Part shown: positions 19,662 through 29,430 of the stretch, piece by piece | Position numbering within the stretch: the stretch's first letter is position 1 | Layout of the letters: each line of letters opens with the position of its first letter | DNA from: Brevibacillus centrosporus | Lineage (GTDB): Bacteria; Bacillota; Bacilli; Brevibacillales; Brevibacillaceae | DNA length: 64,000 nt | Direction of reading: 5' to 3' | NCBI RefSeq assembly: GCF_003710815.1 | Contig: NZ_RHHP01000008.1 | Coordinates: 140,662 to 204,661, forward strand | Notes under the pieces: model-generated | Told to the model about the DNA's origin: nothing | The model's input: only the letters and a program-made list of their open reading frames with translations | Databases searched by the model: none | Made by a program: the position numbers and the translations under genes

Positions 19662-19715
19662 AATCGCAACCTCCCGGCCAAGAATTCACGGCATAAAAGT
19701 GGTGTAGCTGGCGTG

Positions 19716-21146
19716 TCAATTGGTCTTCACATTTGCGTGAAACTGCTTGTCGATCGTCTCTTTTGCTTCCTTGTACGACTTGTCGTTCAACGTATCCAGA
19801 AACTTCTCCAATTCGTCTGCCCGCGCAAGCGCTGCGTCCAGCTGCTTCTCTTTGATTTGATCGAGTGCATCTGTAATCGGATCAGGCAGGATTTTTAAAT
19901 ACCGAAGCGATATAATCGCAGAATTCAAATTGTAGCTTTCGTTTCTGGCGATCGCTTTCCAGTCCAAGGCAAAGTCTGAAATATCAACCGACTGCGAGAT
20001 ATGCTTGGTAAGTGCGTCATGGGAAACGTCACTCTTCCAGGCATTCCACCTGTCCGCCATTTCCCTTGCCCGGTTCAATTCTTTTTCCAGCTCACTCTGG
20101 TCCTGGATCAATACATAGCGCCCACCTGCCGCCTTGGCCACTTCCTTCAGCTGCTTCTGGCCTTCTCCGTCCACACCAAAGCCGACCACATTGACGATAG
20201 GGGTGATATCGGAGCTGCCCAGCTGCTTCGCCACCGCGACAGGATCCCCGCCGCATGTCTCAATTCCATCGCTCACCAGATAGATGATGTTCGTGTTTTT
20301 CTCGCCTCTGAACTTGCCAAGATCGTCTTGTGCCTGCTGCATGGCCAAAGCGAGCGGAGTCCACCCGGTAGGCTTGAACTGGTTCATGGCAGCTGAAAGT
20401 CCCTGTGCCTGATAGGGCTGCAGTTGGTAGACCAGCTCACTGCTCTTGCAGGATCGGGCTTTATCCGAATCCTTGCCGCTGCCTTCATGGCCGTACACCC
20501 TCAGGGCAACATTCGCTTTTTCCGGCAAGGATTCGGCAAAAGCTTGAATCGCCTTCTTGGCTGCTTCCATTTTTGTCTGCCCGTTCACGTTTGCCGCCAT
20601 GCTGCCGCTCGCATCGAGCAGGATTTCCACATTGTACTGCTCCTTGAACTGGAAGCGAGGGTCATCGATTTCCGGGCTGCCAAAGGAAGCAAGCTTCATC
20701 TGCTCCATAATATCCTGCGGGTCTGGATAGTCCTCCCCAAACAAACCTAGCAAGGCGCGGTAATACAGCTCGATCGTTTCCTGGTCCGGGTTATCAATCG
20801 CCGGAAGCTGCTTCAAAACCTCTTCGATTTCTTCACTCTTTTCCCCGTAGAGGATACCCGCGTAACGTCCAGGCGATTGCGTGTAGAATTCTTCTGTCGT
20901 TTCCGGGATTTTGGATACGCTGTCCGGAATCAAAGCCTTCAAGGCGTCCAGCTTTTGCTCTCTGCTCGGCTCATGGGGGGGCTCTGACTGCTGCTGTGCA
21001 GCACTACTGTCTACTGATCCCGCTGGCTGTGCGGGTTCCGTGGTTGCTGCAGGTGGGGGCGGTGCTGTCGTCTCGGAAGAGCAAGCATGCAGAAGCAAGA
21101 AGCTGGGAATCAGGACAGCCAGTACGAATGGCTTGATACGTTTCAA
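19716..21146 (-). CDS. von Willebrand factor A lipoprotein of the Tad locus
   Basis: About 476 residues. The start is taken as TTG at 21146 (LKRIKPFVLAVLIPSF) because GGGAGGG lies 8 bases upstream; a longer frame adds ten residues. The lipobox is LLHAC, followed by a Pro/Ala/Gln-rich linker. The VWA domain has DASGSM as its metal site and IYLVSDGIETCGGDPV. The C-terminal ~150 residues are helical. It is a paralogue of the protein at 14431-15741, pointing to an old duplication. The two flank the repeat protein, the unknowns and TadE/G. Confidence 0.8.
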   Translation of the reverse strand: MKRIKPFVLAVLIPSFLLLHACSSETTAPPPPAATTEPAQPAGSVDSSAAQQQSEPPHEPSREQKLDALKALIPDSVSKIPETTEEFYTQSPGRYAGILYGEKSEEIEEVLKQLPAIDNPDQETIELYYRALLGLFGEDYPDPQDIMEQMKLASFGSPEIDDPRFQFKEQYNVEILLDASGSMAANVNGQTKMEAAKKAIQAFAESLPEKANVALRVYGHEGSGKDSDKARSCKSSELVYQLQPYQAQGLSAAMNQFKPTGWTPLALAMQQAQDDLGKFRGEKNTNIIYLVSDGIETCGGDPVAVAKQLGSSDITPIVNVVGFGVDGEGQKQLKEVAKAAGGRYVLIQDQSELEKELNRAREMADRWNAWKSDVSHDALTKHISQSVDISDFALDWKAIARNESYNLNSAIISLRYLKILPDPITDALDQIKEKQLDAALARADELEKFLDTLNDKSYKEAKETIDKQFHANVKTN

Positions 21147-21246
21147 GCGGATAACCCTCCCTGCTGGTGATTTCAACCGTTATGTATGTGTAGCAGAGGT
21201 GCCGGCGACTGGGGCATCCCCTTTTCACCGGCACCGTCCAGATGGA

Positions 21247-21456
21247 TCAGTCAAGTTTTCCGATAATATTGGAGAGTGTTTCGGATACCGCTTTTCCGAC
21301 TGCCGTATCGCCATCGAATACCGTTTGAATGGCCGCAAATACAGCCAGAATAACTCCTGCCAATGCAATCCATTCAATGGCTTGTGCTCCCCTCTGGTTG
21401 CGTAAGGAATGGGTTACCTTTGCATACAGGCTTTGCATTATGTTTGTCATCATCAT
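21247..21456 (-). CDS. flp: Flp-type major pilin
   Basis: A 69-residue prepilin. The motif NQRGAQAIEWIALAGVILAVF fits the Flp class: cleavage after the Gly, Glu at +5, an aromatic at +6 (Trp in place of the usual Tyr), then one hydrophobic helix. The start is one of three consecutive ATG codons; GAGGGG is best spaced for the second or third. It is transcribed after tadC and is the likely structural subunit of the pilus, to be processed by the prepilin peptidase at 26757-27209. Confidence 0.85.
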   Translation of the reverse strand: MMMTNIMQSLYAKVTHSLRNQRGAQAIEWIALAGVILAVFAAIQTVFDGDTAVGKAVSETLSNIIGKLD

Positions 21457-21552
21457 TTCTTCCCCTCATTCTCGTCAATTATTTTGCAAGTAACTACAAT
21501 TCCAGATATATCCTTCCTTCCGAGGGGCATCACCTCCTTCACAGTTCTACCT

Positions 21553-22491
21553 TTATTTTCCAAACAAATTCGAAAACAGGCTTACGTTCTCCATGATGTT
21601 GAGCACCATCAACCCACCTATGAGCATGATTGCTGTCGGCGCTACGACAAAAGTCGTGATCAGCGTCACCTTGGGCGAAGCCTTCGCTGCTTTTTCCTTG
21701 ATTAGCTCCTTGCGAATGCGGCGCATATTTTCTGATTGGATTTTAAAGGTGACAGCGATCGGAACCCCGAGCCGCATCCCTTGGATCAGCGCCTTGATCA
21801 GCATTTGAAACTCCGGATTGTCGTTTCGCCGCAGCAGCTGTTCATACGCTTTTTCACGCGGGACCCCCAGATCCAGCTCCTGATTGAACCGGGAGAATTC
21901 CTCCCGCAATGGTCCCTGGAAAAACTGGATGACGTCGCGCAGTGCTTGATCGAGGCTGACCCCAGCCTGAAGGGTGACGCTTACCGTGTCGAGAAATTCC
22001 GGAAGGTCGTAGCGCAGCTGGTTTTGCCTCTCGCGCGCTTTCCTTTTCAGCAAAAGTATCGGCAGGAAGTACCCGGCTAACGGCCAGATGATCAAGCCAA
22101 ACTGTGCGAACGGGAATCCCAATAGGAAAAACGCTATTCCCGCGATAAAGCCGAACAAGGCAAGCAGGATTTTAGCCCCCTGGAACCGTGCCACTGTCAA
22201 ATCGAGCGGACGTCCCGCCTTCAGCAGCCACTCCTCCACCTCGTGAGACTCACTGAAAAAATTGACGCGCTGTCCCAGTGCCGCGTAGTCATCACTGTAG
22301 GTGAGTAACCGTTTGATCCACTTTTGTGAGGAGGTCTGCCGCTTTCGCACATCGTAAACCTTGTTGCCCGTGGTTTCATGGACGTGAGCAATCAGCTTTT
22401 CCTTTTCGATAGAGTATTTAAACGCTTCTTTCAAAAAGATCACAAAAAATAACAGAAACAAGAACAGGCTCGTGATGATCAGGGCGTCCAT
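21553..22491 (-). CDS. tadC: Tad secretion inner-membrane protein TadC
   Basis: A 312-residue type II secretion F-domain protein. It has an N-terminal membrane segment, a cytosolic GspF domain (YDLPEFLDTVSVTLQAGVSLDQALRDV) and C-terminal membrane helices. With TadB it forms the platform on which pilins are assembled. It follows tadB after 4 bases. Confidence 0.88.
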   Translation of the reverse strand: MDALIITSLFLFLLFFVIFLKEAFKYSIEKEKLIAHVHETTGNKVYDVRKRQTSSQKWIKRLLTYSDDYAALGQRVNFFSESHEVEEWLLKAGRPLDLTVARFQGAKILLALFGFIAGIAFFLLGFPFAQFGLIIWPLAGYFLPILLLKRKARERQNQLRYDLPEFLDTVSVTLQAGVSLDQALRDVIQFFQGPLREEFSRFNQELDLGVPREKAYEQLLRRNDNPEFQMLIKALIQGMRLGVPIAVTFKIQSENMRRIRKELIKEKAAKASPKVTLITTFVVAPTAIMLIGGLMVLNIMENVSLFSNLFGK

Positions 22492-22495
22492 TTTT

Positions 22496-23422
22496 TCACA
22501 CCTTTATGTTGGTGACTTTTTTAACCAGGACGTAGGAAAGTACAGTGCCAACAATGAAAAAGCCCAACAGGACAAGGCCAAAGCCTGAAAACAGCGGATC
22601 GATGAAGCCTTTGTTCATCGCGTTCATCATGAGTACGAGAGCGATCGGCATGATGGGGACGAGGATGGACACGTATCGCTGCTCAGCCGTCATGGTCTTG
22701 ATCTCCTGATTGACGATGCGGCGATCCTCCAATGTCTCTGCCATCTCCTGAAGCACCTCGCTCAGGTTTCCCCCCGCTCGCCGCTGGATGAACAGCGTAG
22801 CGGCGAAGATGCGGAAATCCCTTGTTGGAATACGCTTTTCCATTTCTGACAGCGCTCTGTCAAAGCTGACACCCAGCTGCAGCTCACGCGCCATGCGGCT
22901 GAATTCCTGCCCAGCCGGCTGCGGAATCTCTTTTGCCACCAGCTCAATTCCCTGTGAGAGCGTCATACCTGCCCGCAAGGAATTGGCGAGCAAGCGGCAT
23001 ACCTCTGACAGCTGGTCGTTCAGTCTCTCCTGGTATTTGTTCCGCCGCATAATAAACATCAGGTTTTGGGCGATGTACATGCAAGCCGCGCCACCCACCA
23101 GGTTGATTGGAGCGTGCAGACCTACGACATTGTTCAGGAAGAACGCTATACCCATCGCACCAATAAGCAGAATGCCATAATATTCGGACGGAGCCAGCGC
23201 AATATTGGCGCGCACCAGCTTTTGCTGGACTTCTTTTGCGTGAGGGGTGCGGTCAAAACGATCGCCCCACACGATAATGAAGCTCTTCCGTTTGGCTTTG
23301 ATGTCGTACCATTCCTCCGTGCGCTTTTTCCACTCTGTCTTTTTCGCACGGTAGCCGAGGTATTCGTACATCCCCCAGATCGCGAACAGCACCGAGAAAC
23401 TAAACAGGATAGAGATGCTCAC
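22496..23422 (-). CDS. tadB: Tad secretion inner-membrane protein TadB
   Basis: A 308-residue GspF-type platform protein, with the core LSEVCRLLANSLRAGMTLSQGIELV and flanking membrane helices. Its start overlaps the tadA end by 23 bases. It is paralogous to TadC and usually forms a pair with it. Confidence 0.88.
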   Translation of the reverse strand: MSISILFSFSVLFAIWGMYEYLGYRAKKTEWKKRTEEWYDIKAKRKSFIIVWGDRFDRTPHAKEVQQKLVRANIALAPSEYYGILLIGAMGIAFFLNNVVGLHAPINLVGGAACMYIAQNLMFIMRRNKYQERLNDQLSEVCRLLANSLRAGMTLSQGIELVAKEIPQPAGQEFSRMARELQLGVSFDRALSEMEKRIPTRDFRIFAATLFIQRRAGGNLSEVLQEMAETLEDRRIVNQEIKTMTAEQRYVSILVPIMPIALVLMMNAMNKGFIDPLFSGFGLVLLGFFIVGTVLSYVLVKKVTNIKV

Positions 23423-24776
23423 GCTTGTTCACCTCGCCCATCGTAAACATGGATTCTTCCAGTTCGATTCCAAACATCCGCAGCCGCTCCAGACTCTGGG
23501 GAACCTTGCCCGTAGGAGTGAAATACCCCAGTACTTCCCCCTTTTTGCCCATCCCGATCCGCTGGAAGCGAAATATCTCGTTTACCACCACTTGTTTGTC
23601 TGGTCCTGTGAATACTTCCGAGATGGACATCATTTTTCGCGTCCCGTCCGAGAGCCGCGTGACCTGTACGATAAAGTCCAGAGCACTCACGATGTACTCG
23701 CGGATAATGGAAGAAGGCAGATCCATTCCCGCCATCACGACCATCCCTTCCAGCCTAGTAAAAGCGTCTTGCGGGGAGTTGGCGTGGACCGTCGTAAGCG
23801 ACCCTTCGTGACCGGTATTCATCGCCTGCAGCATGTCAAATGCCTCTGCACCGCGAACCTCCCCGACGATAATGCGATCCGGACGCATCCGCAGCGAGTT
23901 CTTCACCAAATGCCGGATCGTGATTTCCCCTCTTCCTTCCATGTTGGGCGGACGTGCCTCCAGCCCGATGCAGTTGGGGCGATCCAGCCTGAGCTCGGCC
24001 GAATCTTCAATCGTGATGACCCTTTCATAGGTAGGAATGGACCGCGAGACCGCATTGAGCAGCGTCGTCTTCCCGCTCCCCGTCCCTCCAGAGATGAGCA
24101 CATTCATTTTGGCTTCTACGATCGCCTGCAAAAAGCGGCACATCGCTTCATCGAATGATCCGAACTTCATGAGATCCTCCATGGAATACGGGTCCTTGCG
24201 AAATTTTCGGATCGAGACGAGCGTCCCGTTGAGGCTGATCGGCGGTATAACCGCATTCACACGGCTGCCGTCCTTCAATCTCGCGTCCACCATCGGCGAG
24301 CTCTCGTCAATCCTGCGGCCGAGGGGGGCAACGATCCGGTCGACGATATGGCGTAGGTGCTCCTCATCACGAAACTTCAGATCGGTCAGCTCCAGCCTGC
24401 CTTTTTTCTCGATGTACACCTCCTGATGACCATTGATCGAAATCTCGGTAATTTCCGGATCAGCGAGCAGCGGCTCCAGAGGTCCCAGCCCCACCGATTC
24501 GTTGATCAGCCGCGTCAAGAGCACTTCCTTTTCATTGCGCGGGATAACGACTTTCTCTTCCGACATGTACTGGGATACCATGCGTTCGATCGCGAGACGC
24601 ATCTCTTTCGGGGCGAGACTCGTCAATCTCTCGAGATTGGTTTCTCGCAAAAGCTTTGATTTGTAATGCTCCGCCAGCTCGTCGATGTACGGATTGTGAT
24701 ACGCAGGAGCCGCTACCGGGCGCGGGGCTTCTTCTGTCAAAACGTGCTTTTCCTCTTTTCGCCTGAACAACGCCAT
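23400..24776 (-). CDS. tadA: Tad pilus assembly ATPase TadA/CpaF
   Basis: Type II/IV secretion ATPase powering pilin assembly. About 458 residues from the second of two close ATGs (24776), better spaced from AGGAGGGGG. Walker A is [14 protein letters not shown] near residue 230, with [15 protein letters not shown] as the Walker B region and [13 protein letters not shown] as the His box. The N-terminal part is typical of CpaF. It sits between tadZ and tadB in the usual order. Confidence 0.93.
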   Translation of the reverse strand: MALFRRKEEKHVLTEEAPRPVAAPAYHNPYIDELAEHYKSKLLRETNLERLTSLAPKEMRLAIERMVSQYMSEEKVVIPRNEKEVLLTRLINESVGLGPLEPLLADPEITEISINGHQEVYIEKKGRLELTDLKFRDEEHLRHIVDRIVAPLGRRIDESSPMVDARLKDGSRVNAVIPPISLNGTLVSIRKFRKDPYSMEDLMKFGSFDEAMCRFLQAIVEAKMNVLISGGTGSGKTTLLNAVSRSIPTYERVITIEDSAELRLDRPNCIGLEARPPNMEGRGEITIRHLVKNSLRMRPDRIIVGEVRGAEAFDMLQAMNTGHEGSLTTVHANSPQDAFTRLEGMVVMAGMDLPSSIIREYIVSALDFIVQVTRLSDGTRKMMSISEVFTGPDKQVVVNEIFRFQRIGMGKKGEVLGYFTPTGKVPQSLERLRMFGIELEESMFTMGEVNKREHLYPV

Positions 24777-24789
24777 GGCCATCCCCCTC

Positions 24790-25947
24790 CTACGACAGCT
24801 TGGTCAGAACCCATTTTCGAATTTCCTTCGCTGCAGGAATCAGCTTTTTTTCGTTGGCTTCCCGTTGCAAGGGCTGACCTAGGTTCACCGCAGCCTGAAT
24901 ACCTTTGTGATCACGGCTGATTTCCGCAGCAATCGGAGCCTGTATTAGCCCTTTCAGATCTGATACCGTCAGTTCGTTATCCCTTCCGACTTGATTGACC
25001 ACGACCTCAAGTCGCCCCTCTGTATCAATTCGCAGCCTTCTGAACAGTTCTTCGGTCAGCCGATAGATTTGGACAGATGGCGTATCCAGATTCATCACGT
25101 AATAAATGAAGTCTGATTCCTCCAGAGCCGTATATGTCAGCTCATTCATATGGGTCGGCAGATCGATAATCACAAAGTCGTAGCTGCGACGGCTTGCTCG
25201 AATCAGTCTGGTGATGAACTCCTCGGACATGTTTTCAGCCGTTTCGGCATCGCGCGGACTTGCGAGCACTTCCAGCTTGGAATGCGTCTCGCGCAAAGAC
25301 ACGTTGCGAATATGATTTTCGTTCATCTCGTTCATGACTGGGACCAGGTCGGCCAGTGTCCTACTCGAATCGAGCGAGAAAAACGTTTCCACCCCGCCAT
25401 ACTGGAGATTCAAATCGATTAACAGAACGCGTGCGGTCGATTCCAGCTTGAGCGCCTGCGCAAACCCGGTCGCCAGCTGCGTGCGTCCACTTCCGCCTTT
25501 TCCACTGTAAAAGGAGTACACTTTTCCTCTTCCGCGCACAAACGCTTTGCCGGAGCTAGCCGTCCCTTTTTTTCGCTGCTGCTGCTCCCCCAGCTCGGCG
25601 ATTTTCTCCAGACGATCCGTAAGCAGCGCCAGCTCATCCGGCATGACAATATACTCAATGGCCCCTGCTCGGACGATATCGCGGAGCAAGCCAAAGTCTT
25701 GCCTTTCCGTCAAAAAAATGACGAGCCCTTCGGGAATCTCTCCCTGTATGTATTGCACCAGCTCGACCCCGGAGCCGTCCTCTGGCTGGACGATCAGAAC
25801 AACATCAGGAGCGATTCGGTCGATTTCTTTTTTCACTTCACGCGACGAGGTAAATTGGACATTGCCATATTGGCTGAGAGCCTCGCTCAGCATGCTCTTG
25901 ATCGAGTCGTAATCAGCGACGACTAAAATTTTGGTATCTGGATTCAT
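24790..25947 (-). CDS. TadZ/CpaE-like pilus localisation ATPase
   Basis: A 385-residue protein. The first ~120 residues form a receiver-like domain without a clear phospho-acceptor context. From about residue 150 there is a ParA/MinD-type ATPase with the deviant P-loop YSGKGGSGRTQLATG, then LLIDLNLQYGG and VIIDLPTHMNELT. TadZ/CpaE proteins place Tad pili in the cell. It overlaps the cpaB-like gene by 4 bases. Confidence 0.85.
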   Translation of the reverse strand: MNPDTKILVVADYDSIKSMLSEALSQYGNVQFTSSREVKKEIDRIAPDVVLIVQPEDGSGVELVQYIQGEIPEGLVIFLTERQDFGLLRDIVRAGAIEYIVMPDELALLTDRLEKIAELGEQQQRKKGTASSGKAFVRGRGKVYSFYSGKGGSGRTQLATGFAQALKLESTARVLLIDLNLQYGGVETFFSLDSSRTLADLVPVMNEMNENHIRNVSLRETHSKLEVLASPRDAETAENMSEEFITRLIRASRRSYDFVIIDLPTHMNELTYTALEESDFIYYVMNLDTPSVQIYRLTEELFRRLRIDTEGRLEVVVNQVGRDNELTVSDLKGLIQAPIAAEISRDHKGIQAAVNLGQPLQREANEKKLIPAAKEIRKWVLTKLS

Positions 25948-26729
25948 GACTTGCCCTCCGGTTTGACGACAGATGTCGGTTGAGCAGGTTTCGCAGGCGT
26001 CTGCTTCACAGATGCTGGCTGACCATTAGCGGGCTTTGGCTGGTTCTTGTCCCCAGCAGCCGGTGCCGTGGTTTGCTTTGGCTGTTGATCCTGGAACGGC
26101 TGCGGGATGCCCAGCTCGCCTTTGCCTACATTCGCCTTCAAAATCCGCATGACCTCAGCATAGTGCTGCTGGTGAATAAAGGCGGGAACCTGCTCAAACG
26201 GCATTTCCAAGGCGACTCCTTTAAACTGATCGTCCGTCTTCGCGACCATGGCGACCGGCACATCCTTCATAAATACTTCCGTTGCACTCTTCCCATTCAC
26301 CTCGTGTGAGACAATAATATCGACACGATCCAATGCCTCGAGCTGCTGATCAAATACGATATTGCCGGAAGCATACACCGTCACGAGCCGATTGTTCTGG
26401 TCTCTGACTGTTGCAGCGGGCTTAATGATGTTTTTCGTAATGATGTCTCCTTCCGACAAGGGAACAACGGTTACCTGATTCTTCAAACTGAGCTTATCCG
26501 TCACATACGAGTGATCTGCATACTTTTTAGGTATTTGCATGGTCTTGATTTGGTCAGGCGCTATGAGCGACCGGGAGGCGATATCTGTGCTTGCCACGTA
26601 AATGTCCACCATTTCTCCGAGCTGTGAATTCAGGTCCTTGATTTTTTTCAAGAACAAAAAGCCTGCTGTCGCCGCCAGGATCAGAGACAGCGCCAAAAAG
26701 ATGATTGCTCTTCGCTTCGATTCCAACAT
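25944..26729 (-). CDS. CpaB/RcpC-like Tad pilus protein (SAF domain)
   Basis: A 261-residue membrane-anchored protein with one transmembrane helix at residues ~8-27, then a SAF-type domain (VDIYVASTDIASRSLIAPDQI) as in CpaB/RcpC. The C-terminus is a Gln/Pro/Lys-rich low-complexity tail (PAKPAQPTSVVKPEGKS). In Gram-negatives CpaB works with the secretin; no secretin is present here, as expected for a one-membrane cell. Confidence 0.8.
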   Translation of the reverse strand: MLESKRRAIIFLALSLILAATAGFLFLKKIKDLNSQLGEMVDIYVASTDIASRSLIAPDQIKTMQIPKKYADHSYVTDKLSLKNQVTVVPLSEGDIITKNIIKPAATVRDQNNRLVTVYASGNIVFDQQLEALDRVDIIVSHEVNGKSATEVFMKDVPVAMVAKTDDQFKGVALEMPFEQVPAFIHQQHYAEVMRILKANVGKGELGIPQPFQDQQPKQTTAPAAGDKNQPKPANGQPASVKQTPAKPAQPTSVVKPEGKS

Positions 26730-26756
26730 CGAGTGACTCCCTCTCCCTCTTCAACA

Positions 26757-27209
26757 TCAGATAAACGCTACAGCCATGAGCAAGAGGCTCGTTCCACCTG
26801 CAATAAAAGGAGCCAGAGGAATTTCCCGTCCTGCCGCCTGCCTCCCTGACACTTTGGCTGCCAGCCAGATCGGGATAACGATGAGTCCTGCGAGCAGGTA
26901 AGTGAAGCACAAGATATACAACCCAGCTTCCCACCCAACTGCCGCTCCTACCAGCGTAAACAGCTTGATGTCTCCTCCTCCCAATTGCCCATTGCTCACG
27001 ACCGCCATCAGCAAGGTGACTCCTCCGATCAATATGACCCCCAGTCCATACGTAGTCCATTGGTCCGGATGGGTAAATGCATGGTAAATGAGAAAATAGG
27101 CGATTCCTGGCAGAGTAAGCCAGTCATAAATGAGGCGGCTGCGAAGATCGGTATACACCGCAATGGTCATGACGAGAACTACCGGAATGACGACGAAATT
27201 GGACAGCAC
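26757..27209 (-). CDS. Prepilin peptidase, A24 family (TadV/CpaA)
   Basis: About 150 residues, all membrane helices. The two catalytic aspartates are in YTDLRSRLIYDWL and GGGDIKLF. The GTG at 27209 is chosen because GGAGGG lies 8 bases upstream; a frame from 27227 overlaps that site. It is the first gene of the Tad operon and would process Flp and the TadE/G pseudopilins. The ~230 bases upstream hold no promoter I can defend. Confidence 0.85.
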   Translation of the reverse strand: MLSNFVVIPVVLVMTIAVYTDLRSRLIYDWLTLPGIAYFLIYHAFTHPDQWTTYGLGVILIGGVTLLMAVVSNGQLGGGDIKLFTLVGAAVGWEAGLYILCFTYLLAGLIVIPIWLAAKVSGRQAAGREIPLAPFIAGGTSLLLMAVAFI

Positions 27210-27442
27210 CCCTTGCCCTCCTTCCATCTTTTAGGAAACCCTATCGCACTCACAGACGGGAATTCGGGAAATTTTGTTGCACGTACAGGAGAAAAACTTG
27301 GGATTTTTTTCTTAAAAAAGGGGGAGGCATCCAAAACTGTGTCGAAATGTAACAGGAAAGGGGGCTTATTTTCCATACTTACGGCATGTGTATTCATTCC
27401 CATTTTGTGAAAAAATAACCAGTAGGTAGAGGAGGTGAGAAA

Positions 27443-27634
27443 ATGTCAGATATCAAGGTGCTAGATAATGGTCCACTGCTCGTGACGGGAGAGTTCACCC
27501 TGCTGGATGGTGAGGGAAATCCCATGGAAAGAAAGGAAAAGGTGCATCTCTGTAGATGCGGCTTGTCCTCGAACAAGCCTTACTGTAACGGGGCCCATAA
27601 AGGGCAGTTTGAGAGTGTCGTAAGAGCGGAGTAG
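27443..27634 (+). CDS. CDGSH-type iron-sulfur protein
   Basis: A 63-residue protein ending in the pattern CRCG-x5-PYCNGAHKG. This is the CDGSH 2Fe-2S fold (three Cys, one His), but with Asn in place of Asp in the name-giving motif. Such proteins hold a redox-active, labile cluster. Its ATG has GGAGG upstream. A terminator follows before the thioredoxin-like gene. Confidence 0.85.
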   Translation: MSDIKVLDNGPLLVTGEFTLLDGEGNPMERKEKVHLCRCGLSSNKPYCNGAHKGQFESVVRAE

Positions 27635-27647
27635 TAGATAAGACGCA

Positions 27648-27677
27648 GAGCCCTCTGTATCATCAGAGGGCTTTTTG
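27648..27677 (+). terminator. Terminator after CDGSH gene
   Basis: Stem AGCCCTCTG / CAGAGGGCT with a 6-base loop followed by TTTTT. Confidence 0.85.
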
Positions 27678-27727
27678 CTATCATGGTGGGGTAAATTCAT
27701 CATGCTTGGAGAAGGGGGAATAGACAG

Positions 27728-28048
27728 ATGCGCGAATACAACGATCTATCCGAGCTTACCGTGGACATTGCCAAACACCCGATGAGTTTGCTGTTCGTAA
27801 AAATGCCGAACTGCGGCGTATGTGACGCGACTTTTGAGAAAACCAAGGAGCTGCTGCAGTCCTACCCGCAGGTTCCTTTTATGGTCGCCTCGATCGAAAA
27901 GCTCCCCAGCCTGTCCGGAGAGTTTCTCCTCTTTACCGCTCCGACTATTCTATTGTTTCGTGAAGGGAAAGAAGTCTTTCGGCAATCGCGGATCGTGGTG
28001 TTTGGGGAATTGGAGAGGTCTATCCAACTATGGAGTGAGTCGCTGTGA
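27728..28048 (+). CDS. Thioredoxin-like protein (CxxC)
   Basis: A 106-residue protein with a thioredoxin fold: LLFVKMPNCGVCDATFEK carries the active-site CGVC, and TAPTILLF supplies the cis-Pro loop. It resembles the small cytosolic YdbP-type thioredoxins of Bacillus. GGAGAAGGGG precedes the ATG. It is convergent with the kinase gene, 11 bases away, with no obvious terminator. Confidence 0.82.
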   Translation: MREYNDLSELTVDIAKHPMSLLFVKMPNCGVCDATFEKTKELLQSYPQVPFMVASIEKLPSLSGEFLLFTAPTILLFREGKEVFRQSRIVVFGELERSIQLWSESL

Positions 28049-28059
28049 GCACTTGATTG

Positions 28060-28650
28060 TCAGTCTTTCCATAGATTTGCTATCAACGGCAGTACCCTCG
28101 CTTCTACCGCCTCGACATCGAGAGCGTCTACCGGGAGCACCGTCGTCGCAGGCAGCCTGGAAAACCATTCTTTTTCGTATGGAAGCATGCGCATCGCTTG
28201 GGCAAAAGAGCCGCGGCTTCGGGTCACGTCACCTTCTTTTCTGGCGGACAGTGTTTTTGTCTGGGCATCCAAATAGATGATGGTATCCGAGCGGCATGAG
28301 CGCAGCTCTTTTAGCTCTGCCTTCAATTGTCCCTCGATATCCCACTCCTTCCCGATGCTCAACGGATAATGCAGCGTGTAGCACTCGATGTCCTCCGGTC
28401 CGCGATCGTAGATGATGTTTGCATCTGGCAGCCGCCGAAAACGCTCTACCTCGTGCTCGATGAACATCCTCTGATTGATGATAAAGTCTTTTTCTTTTTG
28501 CAGATCGAGGGCAAGCTCTTTCCTTTTTTGCACAAGTGCTGACGGATCTTCATAGATAACCCAAGCATCGCTGATGGCCCTCTCCAATCGTTTTGCCAGC
28601 GTCGTCTTCCCGGCAGCCATACCGCCTTGGAGGGAAATAACCCGCTTCAT
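28060..28650 (-). CDS. P-loop kinase-like protein
   Basis: A 196-residue AAA/deoxynucleoside-kinase-like protein. The N-terminus is MKRVISLQGGMAAGKTTLAKRL (Walker A GGMAAGKTT). It continues with a DRGPEDIE motif, similar to the DRS/ERS motif of nucleoside kinases, and DTIIYLDAQTKTL. The substrate is unknown. Standalone gene, convergent with the thioredoxin. Confidence 0.7.
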   Translation of the reverse strand: MKRVISLQGGMAAGKTTLAKRLERAISDAWVIYEDPSALVQKRKELALDLQKEKDFIINQRMFIEHEVERFRRLPDANIIYDRGPEDIECYTLHYPLSIGKEWDIEGQLKAELKELRSCRSDTIIYLDAQTKTLSARKEGDVTRSRGSFAQAMRMLPYEKEWFSRLPATTVLPVDALDVEAVEARVLPLIANLWKD

Positions 28651-28692
28651 CTAACTTCCCCCCTTTATCGGAAGAATGGTTGTTCTTTTGCT

Positions 28693-29316
28693 TCATGCGA
28701 ACGTCTCTATCACATAGTTGCGAAACAATTCCGCCGCTGGTGATAACGTATGCCCTGAAATGCAGGAATAATCGTCACCCCGAGCCTGGAGGAAACAAGA
28801 GCCGCTATGGTAGGAATATCTTCTCCCTCGAATTTGATCTGTGGTGTAAAGCCAGCCTCCCGACAAAAGCCGTCTATGGCCTCCCTCATCCCCAAACCTT
28901 TCCTGATCCCGATAAAGCCATCCTCGGACAGCTGCTTCAATGCGATGGAAGTCCTCCCCGCATAACCGTGTTTCGCCGGAACATACAAAAAAAGCTCCTC
29001 GTCGAGCAAAGGATGCCAATGTATCTGTGGGTGAGGATCAAAGGTACTGATCAAACAGATATCGACCTCTCTGTTGAGAAGCTGCTGAATACTAAACGAT
29101 GTTTTGTTCTGAAATAGCCGAAATTCTACCTGCGGGTAAAATTTCGGGCAGGATCGTGATTTCCAGCGTCTGCAGAAATCTCAGCGCCACCGTTCCCGTA
29201 TAGGGATTTTTCAAATGCTGAATCTCCTGTACGCCCATTGCAAGCTCTTTTGCCGCCTGTCCAAAGTGCTCAAGCCTTGCCACTACGCGAAAATACTCTA
29301 GCTGCTGCCATTCCAT
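28693..29316 (-). pseudogene. LysR-type regulator, decayed
   Basis: The N-terminus MEWQQLEYFRVVARLEHFGQAAKEL is a LysR helix-turn-helix start, but the recognition helix is missing: the sequence jumps straight to QEIQHLKNPYTG, the linker normally ~50 residues later. A frameshift near 29140 moves the rest of the effector domain (FYPQVEFRLFQNKTSFSI, then DPHPQIHWHPLLDEEL) into another frame, and a further shift with deletion near 28750 precedes the C-terminal SPAAELFRNYVIETFA. One deletion in the DNA-binding domain plus two shifts make this clearly non-functional. Confidence 0.85.
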
Positions 29317-29430
29317 GAGTAGCGAACCGATAACAAAAAGGTATCATTTTTATAGAAATAATACATTAGACGCTATCGGTATACAAGGATTACACTCGAT
29401 AAAGATAAGTAGAACGAGGAGAGGTTTTTC

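Noticed and set aside
27210..27442. c-di-GMP riboswitch upstream of the Tad locus
   Set aside because: The conserved GEMM core was looked for and not found; only T-rich and A-rich runs are present.
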